Assembly: GCA_035477595.1 (NCBI GenBank)
Contig: DATIKM010000144.1
Span: 21,675-85,674 of the forward strand
Direction: 5' to 3'
DNA length: 64,000 nt
DNA from: DATIKM01 sp035477595
Lineage (GTDB): Bacteria; Armatimonadota; Chthonomonadetes; Chthonomonadales; CAJBBX01
Below the pieces are notes generated by a model. The model saw only the letters and a program-made list of their open reading frames with translations. It made no database searches and had not been told where the DNA came from. Both the position numbers and the translations under genes were made by a program. Shown here in pieces: positions 25,234 to 33,373 of the stretch; the stretch's first letter is position 1; every line of letters begins with the position of its first letter.

Positions 25234-26514
25234 CTACCCGCCCACGTTGTCCGAGACGACAGCCCTCTCGCCGGCGCGGTTGGTGATGCGCACCTCACCG
25301 GTCAGGATGTTGTCGGTGACCACGGCGCGCCGGACGCCCTCCCCCAGCTCGATGTGGTGCCTCGCCTCGCGGAACTCGCACCCGCGGACGAGGACGGTGC
25401 CGCCTGTAAGCTGAAGTGCGGCCCTGCCGTCGCGCGGCTTGTCCCACTGGACGAACGTGCAGTCGCTGAACCCGACCGTCCCGCTGCCCGCGACGCGCGC
25501 GATCTGGTTGCACGGGCCCCAGAACGCGCAGTTGACGAAGCGCACGGTGCCGGTGTGCTTGTCGCCGACCTCGACCATGGTGGGGTTCGGGCCGCGGAAC
25601 GACACGAACTCGCCGTTCGTGATGAGGATGCCAAACGGTGCGCTCTGTTCGACCACGACTGCCGTCTGGCAGTCATCCGCGCCAATGCCGAGGAAGTTGC
25701 CGTTCGTGACCCCCGCCGGGGTCTGGATGAACCGATATCCCGCCTTGTAGCCGAAGCAGAACGTGTTCAGCACGTACTGCCAGTCCGTTCGCCCGAAGAC
25801 GAACGCCTCGCCGTTGTCCATCTGCCACTGTAACAGCTTCGGCCGCATGCTCCACCATGGGTTGAAGTGCACGTTCTCGATCCGGCCGATGTCGTAGATG
25901 CTGTCTACCCACACTCCGCGCCGGAGGGGCTGACCGTGCACGTTGCGGATGAGGTGCCGCTCGTTCTGGCTGGCGTCGATTCCGTTGTACGGGTTCAGCA
26001 TCTCCACGTCGAGGACTGCAGGGTTCTTGCCGCGCATGGCGACTGCCCATGGGTACGGAATGGGTACGTCGTCCGCCTTCTGGTCCGGGTAGTAGAGCAC
26101 GACGCCCTTGAGGGTGCTGTTCGTGTTCAACGTGATGAACGGCGGGCCGTCCTCCTTGCCTGCGCTGCCCGTGACGAGGAACGTGGTGCCGTCGTCGGTG
26201 GGCTTGGGGAGCCCGGCGTCGCGTATGCCGTTGTGGGCGGGCACCGACTCCCACACGCCGCGCAGCGCGACGGCGGACGGCACGTTCAGGTGGCCGGTGA
26301 ACCGGTAGATGCCGATGGGAGCGTACACCACTCCGCCCTTGCGCCTGCCAGCCTCGTCGAGCGCACGCTGGAAGGCGGCGGTGTCGTCCGCCTTGCCGTC
26401 ACCTCTGGCGCCGAACCTGCGCACGTTCAGCATGTCGGACGTCTGCGCATCGGCCAGCTCGGCGCAGCATAGGGCGAGCACAACGACTGCAGGCAGCAGC
26501 AGCAATGCGTTCAC
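25234..26514 (-). CDS. Secreted right-handed beta-helix protein (pectate-lyase superfamily)
   Basis: The 426-residue protein has a signal peptide (LLLLPAVVVLALCCAELADA). The mature part begins with LNVRRFGARGDGKADDTAAFQRALDEA, the hallmark of Pectate_lyase_3 beta-helix proteins, followed by GGVVYAPIGIYRFTGHL. The rest shows repetitive short strands with asparagine-containing turns, as expected of a parallel beta-helix. Catalytic residues are not obvious, so it may be a lyase, a glycoside hydrolase of the GH28/GH55 type or a structural protein. I chose GTG at 26514 because an AGGAGG sits 6 nt upstream; a longer open frame lacks such a site. It begins 34 bp after the frameshifted aldo-keto reductase. 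Confidence 0.75.
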   Translation of the reverse strand: MNALLLLPAVVVLALCCAELADAQTSDMLNVRRFGARGDGKADDTAAFQRALDEAGRRKGGVVYAPIGIYRFTGHLNVPSAVALRGVWESVPAHNGIRDAGLPKPTDDGTTFLVTGSAGKEDGPPFITLNTNSTLKGVVLYYPDQKADDVPIPYPWAVAMRGKNPAVLDVEMLNPYNGIDASQNERHLIRNVHGQPLRRGVWVDSIYDIGRIENVHFNPWWSMRPKLLQWQMDNGEAFVFGRTDWQYVLNTFCFGYKAGYRFIQTPAGVTNGNFLGIGADDCQTAVVVEQSAPFGILITNGEFVSFRGPNPTMVEVGDKHTGTVRFVNCAFWGPCNQIARVAGSGTVGFSDCTFVQWDKPRDGRAALQLTGGTVLVRGCEFREARHHIELGEGVRRAVVTDNILTGEVRITNRAGERAVVSDNVGG

Positions 26515-26548
26515 GAAGTGCCTCCTATGGTCATTGTCTGAGGCAGCG

Positions 26549-27450
26549 CTACTCCGGGCGCTCACCCGCTTCGTAGGGCCGCCGCTTCATCTCGGCCACG
26601 ACGGCGGCCGGCAGTGGCCCGCGCTCCGCGGCGGAGACGTTCTCGCGCAGATGCTCCGGGGCTCAGCGTGCCCACGATGGCGGTCGAGACGTGCGGGTAC
26701 GCGAGCAGGAACCGCAGCAGGAACGCCGTGCGCGACTCGGCCTCGCCCCGTAGCTCGTCTAGGCGTGCGGCGTCGTACTTCGCCCAGCGGTCGGCGCCGC
26801 CGATGCCCGCCCCGCGCCACGCAGCCCCGGTCGATCACGCCGGCTCCCGCGCTGGCGGCAGCGCTGCTTGCGTTCTCGTGGGTGCGCTCTATGGTGGAGT
26901 AGGGGATATGCGAGACGTCGAGGACGCCCCACTCGATGTAGGTGGCGAGGTGCGGCAAGGTGGAGGAGCACCCGATCCATCGCGCATTGCCCTGGCGGCG
27001 CATCTCGCCGGGGACGTCCACGAGGTCTCCGGCCGTAGCCTGATCCGCCGACGGGTTGTGGAGCTGCGTCAGGTCCACGTGGTCGGTGCGCATGCGGCCG
27101 AGGCTCTCGTCAAGCCCGCGCATGAGGTTGTCGCGGGTCCAGACGTGGGGCGTGTCGTCGGTCTCGTCGTCGCGGTGCACGACGGTGCCCCCGCACTTCG
27201 TCGCCAGGTAGTACTCGGAGCGGCGCCTGCTGATGAAGCGACCGATGAACTCCTCACTGCGGCCGTAGTCGTTGGCCGTGTCGATGAAGTCGATGCCGGC
27301 GTCGAGCACCGCGTTGAGGATGGCGCCGGCCTGCTCGTCGGTCACCGGCCGGCCGCCCCAGATGCGGGCGCCCCGTACCTCAATCGCACCGTAGCCGAGC
27401 GCGGTGACCCGCAGGCCCGTTAGCCCCAGCGTCCTTCGTGGGATCGCCAC
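26549..27450 (-). pseudogene. Aldo-keto reductase interrupted by two single-base frameshifts
   Basis: From GTG 27450 the frame encodes a normal AKR N-terminus: LGLTGLRVTALGYGAIEV, DAGIDFIDTANDYGRSEEFIGRF (catalytic D and Y), YYLATKCGG (catalytic K) and DHVDLTQLHNPS (H). Near 26810 the frame breaks in a GGGG run; the +1 frame continues with GIGGADRWAKYDAARLDELRGEAE and FLLRFLLAYPHVSTAIVGTLSP. A second break near 26655 in a CCCC run restores LRENVSAAERG to a stop at 26549. The total (902 nt) equals 300 codons plus two extra bases, matching two +1 insertions. Either the gene is newly inactivated or the assembly has homopolymer errors. Its GTG has an AGAAAGGA site and follows ribokinase by 35 bp. 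Confidence 0.85.
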
Positions 27451-27485
27451 CGGTCCTTTCTCCCTCTCGTGGTCGCAGAGCGGTC

Positions 27486-28412
27486 TCAGCGCTTCGCCAT
27501 GAAGGCTTCCACCTGAGCGCGGTCGGGCATGGACGGCTGCGCGCCCATGCGCGTCGTGCTCAACGCCGCGGCAGCGTTCGCGAAGTGCGCCGCGACGCTC
27601 AGTTCCTGTCCCTCCGCGAGCGCGCACGCCAACGCGCCCGCGAAGCAGTCGCCGGCGCCAGTCGTGTCGACTGCCCGGACCCGGCGCGCGGGTATGCCGC
27701 GCGTCTGTCCGTCGTACGCCATGGCGCACCCGCGCCGGCCGAGCGTGATGATGGCGGCACGGACTCCCTGGTCGAGAAGAGCGAGCGCCGCGGTCTTGCC
27801 GTCGAAGCTGGCGTCGAGCGGCATGCCGAGAAGGGTAGAGGCCTCGTGCTCGTTGGGGGTCAGTACGTCCACCCCGCGGAGGAAGCCGTCCGGCACGGGG
27901 CGCGCGGGCGCAGGGTTCAGCAGAACCTGCTTGCCCAGCTCCTTCGCCAGATCGATGGCCCGCCGGACGGTGTCGATGGGCATCTCGAGTTGCAGCACGA
28001 CGATGTCCGCGTCCGCGAAGGCGTGCCGCGCCATGTCGACATGGACCGGCGCGAGGCGGTGGTTGGCGCCCGGGGCCACGAGGATCGCGTTCTGGCCGGC
28101 CTCATCGACACAAATGAGAGCCACCCCGGAGGGCGCCTCGTCGTCGCGCGTCACCCACGTTACGTCCACTCCGGCTGCACCAATGGACTGGACTGCGCGG
28201 TCGCCAAACAGGTCTACGCCTACCCGGGCAACGAAGTGCACCCGGGCTCCGAGGCGCGCGCAGGCGACGGCCTGGTTGGCTCCCTTGCCGCCCTGCACCA
28301 GCACAAAGCTGCCCCCGACGACGGTCTCGCCTGGCGCCGGGATCCGCGGACCCTTCACGACCATGTCCGTGTTGCTGCTCCCGACCACGACGACCCGCGC
28401 CTGCCTGCGCAT
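27486..28412 (-). CDS. rbsK: Ribokinase
   Basis: The 308-residue PfkB-type kinase begins RVVVVGSSNTDMVVKGPRIPAPGETVVGG and continues with QGGKGANQAVACARLG, the diglycine substrate motif of ribokinases. The second signature DTTGAGDCFAGALA supplies the catalytic aspartate and anion hole. The product phosphorylates D-ribose, or a close pentose, at O5 in the cytoplasm using ATP. Nothing in the window encodes a ribose transporter. A GGGAGGAAACCGGG site precedes the ATG. It is the first gene of the minus-strand unit leading into the aldo-keto reductase, beta-helix protein and PfkB kinase. Confidence 0.88.
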   Translation of the reverse strand: MRRQARVVVVGSSNTDMVVKGPRIPAPGETVVGGSFVLVQGGKGANQAVACARLGARVHFVARVGVDLFGDRAVQSIGAAGVDVTWVTRDDEAPSGVALICVDEAGQNAILVAPGANHRLAPVHVDMARHAFADADIVVLQLEMPIDTVRRAIDLAKELGKQVLLNPAPARPVPDGFLRGVDVLTPNEHEASTLLGMPLDASFDGKTAALALLDQGVRAAIITLGRRGCAMAYDGQTRGIPARRVRAVDTTGAGDCFAGALACALAEGQELSVAAHFANAAAALSTTRMGAQPSMPDRAQVEAFMAKR

Positions 28413-28593
28413 TCCCGGTTTCCTCCCTCAGTCCTGGTGCGAGCCGTGCAGACCACAACTTCACCTTCGAAGGGCTGATCGCCTGCCCCCGGGGGTCCTG
28501 GTGGCGCAGGATATGGCCTCCGGCGGACGGAATCAGCCGCGGTTAGGACGCGCCGGCGTGCGTCCGCATCCCCTACGGAGGCTGGGCGCCACC
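28413..28593. promoter_or_regulatory. Divergent control region with two perfect palindromes
   Basis: The 181-bp spacer between ribokinase and the GHL6 gene holds CCTTCGAAGG (28464-28473) and CCCCCGGGGG (28486-28495), each a perfect 10-mer palindrome 12 bp apart. Either may bind a regulator shared by both directions. I cannot define a -10/-35 pair. Confidence 0.3.
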
Positions 28594-30570
28594 ATGGACG
28601 TTCTGCGGTTCCGCCAGATCCACCTCGACTTCCACACGTCGGAGAAGATCGCCGGCATCGGCTCGGAGTTCGACGCCGGCGCGTTCGCCGACACGCTGAA
28701 TCGCGCGCACGTAAACAGCGTGACCGTCTTCAGCCGGTGCCACCACGGGATGATCTACCACGACACGCGGTTCCCCGCCCGCCATCCCCACCTGACGCGC
28801 AATCTGCTCGGCGAGCAGATCAGCGCATGCCACCGAGCCGACATCCGCTGCCCGATCTACATCAGCGTGGGGCTGGACGAGTACATGGCGCGCGAGCACC
28901 CCGAGTGGCTCGAGGTGGACGCCTCCGGACGCCTCTGTGGCGCTGGCCCGCTGCAGCCCGGCTGGCGGAAGCTCTGCTTCGCCTCTCCCTACATTGACTA
29001 CGTGATCGAGCAGACGGAGGAGGTGCTCGACCTTTTCGGCGACGAGGTGGACGGCTTCTTCTTCGACATCATCCATCAGGGAGGCGTCCACAGTAGGTGG
29101 TGCCTGGCCGAGTACGAGCGCCAGGGGTGGGATGCGAGCGACCCCCGCTGTCAGGCCGCCCTACGCGACCTCCTGCTCACCCGCTACCGCGAGCGAATCA
29201 CGGCCGCTGTTCGGCGCCGCCGCCCGGACTGTACGATCTTCCACAACGCGGGCCACATCTACCCAACGTGGCGGCCGCTCCTGCACACGTACTCGCACCT
29301 GGAGCTGGAGTCGCTGCCGTCCGGCGGGTGGGGCGCCAACCACTTCCCCATCACCATGCGCTATGCCCGGCGGCTGGGACTCGAGTGCATGGGGATGACG
29401 GCGAAGTTCGCCAAGACATGGGGGCACTTCAACAGCTACAAACCGCAGGCCGCACTCGAGTACGAGTGCTTCCAGATGCTGGCGCTCGGGGCCAGATGCA
29501 GTGTCGGCGACCAGCTTCCGCCAAGCGGCGCGCTCGATGCGGCCACGTACCGGCTCATCGGGGCTGTCTACGAGCAGGTGGGGCGTCGCGAGCCGTGGTG
29601 CGAGGGCGCCGAGCCGGTCGCCGAGGTCGCCGTCTATAACGTGGAGGCAACAGGTCGGGAGGACGGCCGCGTAGACAGCAGCAACCTCGGCGCATTCCGG
29701 GCGCTGCAGGAGGGGCGGCACCAGTTCGACCTGGTCGACTCCGAGAGCGACTGGACGCCCTATCGGGTGCTCGTCCTGGCGGACAAGGTGCGGTTCTCGC
29801 CCGCAATGGCGCGCAAGGCGGAGGCATACCTGGCGGGCGGCGGCGCAATCCTGGCGAGCCACGAGTCGGGCCTGGCGGAGGACGGCTCCGGCTTTCCGGT
29901 CGATGGCTGGCCGGCGGTCTGGGGCGGCGAGCTGCTCCCCTACCACCCCGACTTCCTGGCGGTCGAAAGCTCCTTCGCCGAGGGGCTGGCCGACGCGCAG
30001 TTCGTCATGTATGAGCGCGGTGCGCGCGTTCGCCCGGCCAGTGGCGCGGAGGCCCTGGCGCAGGTGTGGGAGCCCTATTTCAACCGCACGTGGGAGCACT
30101 TCTGCAGCCACCACCACACCCCGTGCGAGCGGCGGGGACCGGACCCTGGCGTACTCCGCAAGGGACGCATCGTGTACTTCGCCCATCCGGTCTTCGCCTG
30201 CTACGCGCGCCACGGGATGGCCTTCTACCGCATCGTGGCGCTGACCGCGCTGCGGCTCCTGCTGCCAGACCCGCTGGTCATGACCGACGCGCCGTCAACG
30301 CTGCACGTAGCGTGGAACCGCCAGCCAGCCCACGGCAGGGAGGTCATCCACCTGCTGCACTACATCCCGGAGCGCCGCATGCTGGCAGAGGACACGGTTG
30401 AGGACGTGATTCCCCTCCATGATGTGCGACTGCGGTTGAGGGTCAATGGCGTGCGCCGCGCGTACCTGGCGCCGGATGATACGGAGCTGGAGGCGGCGCC
30501 CGCAGGCGTGTACACGGAAGTGCGCGTGCCCGTGCTGCGCGGTCACGCCATGGTGGTATTGGAGCGTTAG
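28594..30570 (+). CDS. GHL6 / beta-galactosidase-trimerisation-type hydrolase
   Basis: The 658-residue protein opens with a barrel matching 'hypothetical glycosyl hydrolase 6': FADTLNRAHVNSVTVFSRCHHGMIYHDT, HPHLTRNLLGEQISACHRADIRCPIYISVG and DEVDGFFFDII. Residues about 380-580 resemble the GH42 trimerisation (glutamine-amidotransferase-like) domain, with YRVLVLADKVRFSP and AEAYLAGGGAILASHESG. A small beta domain closes the protein. No signal peptide is present, so action is cytoplasmic. Family activities are largely untested. The ATG at 28594 is preceded by CGGAGG at 12-13 nt. The longer open frame upstream is the shadow of the divergent ribokinase gene. Confidence 0.78.
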   Translation: MDVLRFRQIHLDFHTSEKIAGIGSEFDAGAFADTLNRAHVNSVTVFSRCHHGMIYHDTRFPARHPHLTRNLLGEQISACHRADIRCPIYISVGLDEYMAREHPEWLEVDASGRLCGAGPLQPGWRKLCFASPYIDYVIEQTEEVLDLFGDEVDGFFFDIIHQGGVHSRWCLAEYERQGWDASDPRCQAALRDLLLTRYRERITAAVRRRRPDCTIFHNAGHIYPTWRPLLHTYSHLELESLPSGGWGANHFPITMRYARRLGLECMGMTAKFAKTWGHFNSYKPQAALEYECFQMLALGARCSVGDQLPPSGALDAATYRLIGAVYEQVGRREPWCEGAEPVAEVAVYNVEATGREDGRVDSSNLGAFRALQEGRHQFDLVDSESDWTPYRVLVLADKVRFSPAMARKAEAYLAGGGAILASHESGLAEDGSGFPVDGWPAVWGGELLPYHPDFLAVESSFAEGLADAQFVMYERGARVRPASGAEALAQVWEPYFNRTWEHFCSHHHTPCERRGPDPGVLRKGRIVYFAHPVFACYARHGMAFYRIVALTALRLLLPDPLVMTDAPSTLHVAWNRQPAHGREVIHLLHYIPERRMLAEDTVEDVIPLHDVRLRLRVNGVRRAYLAPDDTELEAAPAGVYTEVRVPVLRGHAMVVLER

Positions 30571-30883
30571 CGCTCGGCACGGTGGCGAGGCCCTCGCCGG
30601 CCCCCGTGTGCACGGCATAGGCCGCAAGCGCGCTCCCCCGGTGCACGGCGACCAGTGCATAGGTGAGCGCCTCGGCTCTCCTCCCTTCGAAGAGCAACAC
30701 ATCCGCGATGGCGGCGAGCACCGTCTCGTAGCCCATGAACCACTGGCGCACCACGCGCACGCCGGGTGTCTGGCCGCCGTGGGCCTCTCGCGCGCCAAGC
30801 AACTCTCTCCAGTTGGGCAACATGGGCTCACGCGCCGGCTGCTCGGCCGGCACAGGTCCGCCCAACAGCCGCGCGCCGCGCAC
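30443..30883 (-). CDS. Hypothetical ORF, possibly a gene remnant
   Basis: The most protein-like part is VRVVRQWFMGYETVLAAI with DVLLFEGRRAEALTYALVAVH, which has regular helical hydrophobicity and high GC at third positions, so it is or was coding. I recognise no family. The last 128 nt overlap the end of the GHL6 gene on the opposite strand and encode a Pro/Arg-rich tail, suggesting that the original stop was lost and the frame runs on. A PAEQPA motif near the start also occurs at residues 14-19 of the hydrolase at 1354-2289, perhaps by chance. Start (GTG 30883 or ATG near 30823) is uncertain. Confidence 0.3.
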   Translation of the reverse strand: MRGARLLGGPVPAEQPAREPMLPNWRELLGAREAHGGQTPGVRVVRQWFMGYETVLAAIADVLLFEGRRAEALTYALVAVHRGSALAAYAVHTGAGEGLATVPSANAPIPPWRDRAARARALPCTRLRAPPPAPYHPAPGTRGARH

Positions 30884-31042
30884 GCGCGCGAGGCGGCGCT
30901 ATAGGGCGTCCGATGGGCCCTGCGCCACCGCCAGGAAGGCCGGGCTCGCGCCCCACGAGGCTTCGCGGCATCTCCCAGGCCGGCAGCACCACCGCCCCGC
31001 CGTATGCTGGCGCACGGCCAGATGCCTGGCGCCGGGAGTGCG

Positions 31043-31060
31043 CGACAACGGACGTTGTCG
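31043..31060. terminator. Perfect 8-bp hairpin downstream of the DUF6785 gene
   Basis: CGACAACG and CGTTGTCG flank a 2-nt centre, 46 bp beyond the DUF6785 stop. The 2-nt loop favours an interrupted palindrome (protein site or cruciform) over a classical terminator; no T-run follows on the minus strand. Confidence 0.35.
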
Positions 31061-31105
31061 GCCTGGAGGAGGCGGGGGGGGGTGAGCGCTGGGGCGTGCC
31101 GGAGC

Positions 31106-33118
31106 CTATTGCCAGAACTGGTAGGTGGGCACCCCCAGCACGATGCCGATGATGTTCAGCAGGCTTCCCACCACGAACTGCCCGATCATCATCCCGATGA
31201 AGAAGGGGATCGAGCGCTGGAATCCGATGCGGCCGCCGTAGCGGAGGATCACCGTCTTGCAGAGCCAGGCGAGGAATAGCGGCATCCAGACCAGGTTCAT
31301 CTGCCACGCGGAGGTTACCGCGTAGGCAAGTGGATGGAATGGCCACCAGGTGAACCGGACGCGCATGTACTGCAGGAAGGAAGCCGACAGGAAGCCCACC
31401 CCGATGGCCATGCCGCCGCGGTAGCTCCCCTGCTGTGGGGTCTGCAGCCAGCGTTCGAGCTGCGAGTAGGCCTCGGGCCCGAATGTCATCGCGGACTTGG
31501 AGCGCGCACCGTAGTCATACATCAGGTGGAGCATTGCCCAGAACGCGACGAGTCCCGCGATCAGGCCGAAGACCGCGAGCCCCCAGAACCAGCGCCGGTA
31601 CTCGCTGTGGGTCTGTTCCGCCAGCTTGAACGCCTCAAGCTGGTGAGGCATCGGGTGGCAGCGGTAGGCCCGGTTGAACCACCAGAACAGCGACATGATG
31701 GTGAGCTGGCCGTGCGTGAACGCGGCGCGCTGGCCCATCGTCTCCGACAGAATCTGGTCTGGCCCGGTGAAGTGCAGATCGTGGACCGGCGTACCCATCT
31801 CTGCGCGCATCCGCGTGATTGCCAGTGCCAGCGCGAAGTAGATGAGGAAGAACGCCACCGGCAGCCACACGCCGAGCCCGATCTTCCACGAGAACCAGCA
31901 CGCCACGCCGAACCCGGCAGCGATTCCCAGCAGCGCGGTCCGGTAGTGGACCGGCTCGTTGGTGTCGTCCAGCGTGCTCGATCTGCCCAGCGCGCGCCGC
32001 AACACCTCGACGAGGTACCGCCGGCTGAGCGCCAGAGAGAGAGCGCAGAAGGACATGTAGGCGCCGAATGCCTGGTTGTTCATGTACGGGAAGCGCGGGT
32101 CCTGGTCCCAGGCCATCGCCACCGACGCCACGAGCTGCATCTTCCAGAACAGATAGAAGAACCAACAGGAGAACAGGAAGTCCATCGGCATGAGCATGCC
32201 AAGGCCGATGAGAAACGGATAGAACGAGACCGGGGTCCAGCCAATGGCGTACCACGGCTTCTCGGTGACCCACTCGCCGATGTTCCAGAAGCTCTGTCCG
32301 CGGCCAGGCGTGAGGATGGTGGGGATGCTTGGGTAGTACACGTTCAGGCTGTTGGTGATGTCGATGACCGCTACGAGCGCGCATCCCATCCAGAACAGCC
32401 GGTTGCGGAACAGGCCGCCGGGCAGGAAGGACTGCTCGTTGGTGATCTGCAAGGGGAGCTGGACTATCGGGTATGTGAGGCGCTCGTTCTCGGTCCACTG
32501 CCGGCGAAGGATGGCGTTCATGCAGAGCATGACGAACAGCAGAACGGCGGTGAAGCCGGACCAGACCAGCGCCACGGGCGCCCAGGCGCTGATGTACTTC
32601 CACCGATAGAACGTGTCGTTGCCGATGTAGTAGCCGGTGATGACGTCCTTGTCGCCGAGTGTGAACGGGTAGCCCGGAAGGTGCTTCTCGATGAACAGCG
32701 CCTGCCATTGGTTGCTGCCGTCCGCGTAGCGGTAGGGCCACGTCAGCATCGGCACCAGCACCTGGAACATGTCGTGACCGCTGAGGCACGACCCGATCGC
32801 GAGGACCGAGTAGACGAAGAGCAGCTCGGCGCGGTGGAGTGCGAGGCGGGGCGCCCGGCCCGCTACGAGGCGGTTCGCGAGCGTCAGCATCAACAGGATG
32901 AAGATGATGTTGAAGAAGAGCGAGATCGTGGTGGGGTGGGCCGAGTAACGCACCACCTCCATCTGCACGACCCAGTAGGCGTTGGCTGGAAGCAGCGCCA
33001 GCGCCACGAGTACCGACCGCACCGTGACGGCCTGGACGCGCGGCCGCGCCGTCGCGTCTGTTGCGCCAGCCACGCCGTGGCTCGATGACGCTTCCTGGGA
33101 CAGGTCAGGGGTAGCCAT
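31106..33118 (-). CDS. DUF6785/DUF6784 polytopic membrane protein
   Basis: The 670-residue protein has a short soluble N-terminus and roughly 14 hydrophobic segments. It carries the features of the paired DUF6785-DUF6784 family: NAYWVVQMEVVRYSAHPT, the loop FYRWKYISAWAPVALVWS, NERLTYPIVQLPLQI and RMRAEMGTPVHDLHFTGPDQIL. These proteins resemble OPT-like transporters but have no established substrate; they are common in Planctomycetota and Armatimonadota beside hydrolase clusters, so a role in uptake of small organic molecules is plausible. I use the ATG at 33118; GTG 33124 is a near-equal alternative. Two coupled mini-ORFs and the nitronate-monooxygenase-like gene precede it on the same strand. 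Confidence 0.8.
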   Translation of the reverse strand: MATPDLSQEASSSHGVAGATDATARPRVQAVTVRSVLVALALLPANAYWVVQMEVVRYSAHPTTISLFFNIIFILLMLTLANRLVAGRAPRLALHRAELLFVYSVLAIGSCLSGHDMFQVLVPMLTWPYRYADGSNQWQALFIEKHLPGYPFTLGDKDVITGYYIGNDTFYRWKYISAWAPVALVWSGFTAVLLFVMLCMNAILRRQWTENERLTYPIVQLPLQITNEQSFLPGGLFRNRLFWMGCALVAVIDITNSLNVYYPSIPTILTPGRGQSFWNIGEWVTEKPWYAIGWTPVSFYPFLIGLGMLMPMDFLFSCWFFYLFWKMQLVASVAMAWDQDPRFPYMNNQAFGAYMSFCALSLALSRRYLVEVLRRALGRSSTLDDTNEPVHYRTALLGIAAGFGVACWFSWKIGLGVWLPVAFFLIYFALALAITRMRAEMGTPVHDLHFTGPDQILSETMGQRAAFTHGQLTIMSLFWWFNRAYRCHPMPHQLEAFKLAEQTHSEYRRWFWGLAVFGLIAGLVAFWAMLHLMYDYGARSKSAMTFGPEAYSQLERWLQTPQQGSYRGGMAIGVGFLSASFLQYMRVRFTWWPFHPLAYAVTSAWQMNLVWMPLFLAWLCKTVILRYGGRIGFQRSIPFFIGMMIGQFVVGSLLNIIGIVLGVPTYQFWQ

Positions 33119-33134
33119 GGGCACCCACCGTCGC

Positions 33135-33254
33135 TCAGGTTCTGGGCTTGCTGCGCCTTCTCGCGGGCTGCCGCGCGGGCATGGCGGCCCGGTCCGCCAT
33201 CAGTGCCCGCACGAACGGAGTCCCCTCCGGCAGAGCAGGCGCGTTCGCCTCCAT
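33135..33254 (-). CDS. Mini-ORF B (39 aa), coupled to mini-ORF A
   Basis: The product, MEANAPALPEGTPFVRALMA and a basic tail ending RRRSKPRT, has GC-rich third positions like neighbouring genes. Its ATG overlaps the stop of mini-ORF A by one base (TGATG), and its stop lies 16 nt before the DUF6785 ATG. No family is recognised. It may be a separate mini-protein, or the second half of a single 79-residue gene split by a frameshift with ORF A. Confidence 0.4.
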   Translation of the reverse strand: MEANAPALPEGTPFVRALMADRAAMPARQPARRRSKPRT

Positions 33255-33373
33255 CAGCGTGGTCCTGCCTGCAGACGCTCGGCCGCGGGCGCGGGGACCG
33301 GCGCGAGCGCCGGGGAGGCCGACGGGAGCGGCAGGGCCGTCGCCAACGCGACTGCGGCCGGGTACGGTATCAC
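33254..33373 (-). CDS. Mini-ORF A (39 aa), signal-peptide-like
   Basis: The GTG start overlaps the TGA of the upstream nitronate-monooxygenase-like gene by 4 nt (GTGA). The sequence begins MIPYPAAVALATALPLPSAS and continues Ala/Pro-rich, which resembles a secretory signal or proline-rich spacer. The next ORF starts in its stop codon. Both mini-ORFs have genome-typical GC at third positions, so the stretch was selected as coding. Whether there are two peptides or one frameshifted gene cannot be decided from a single sequence. Confidence 0.4.
   Translation of the reverse strand: MIPYPAAVALATALPLPSASPALAPVPAPAAERLQAGPR

Noticed and set aside
31334..33088. A 584-codon plus-strand open frame opposite DUF6785
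   Set aside because: The minus strand has a clear 14-helix membrane protein; the plus frame is charged low-complexity sequence without homology.
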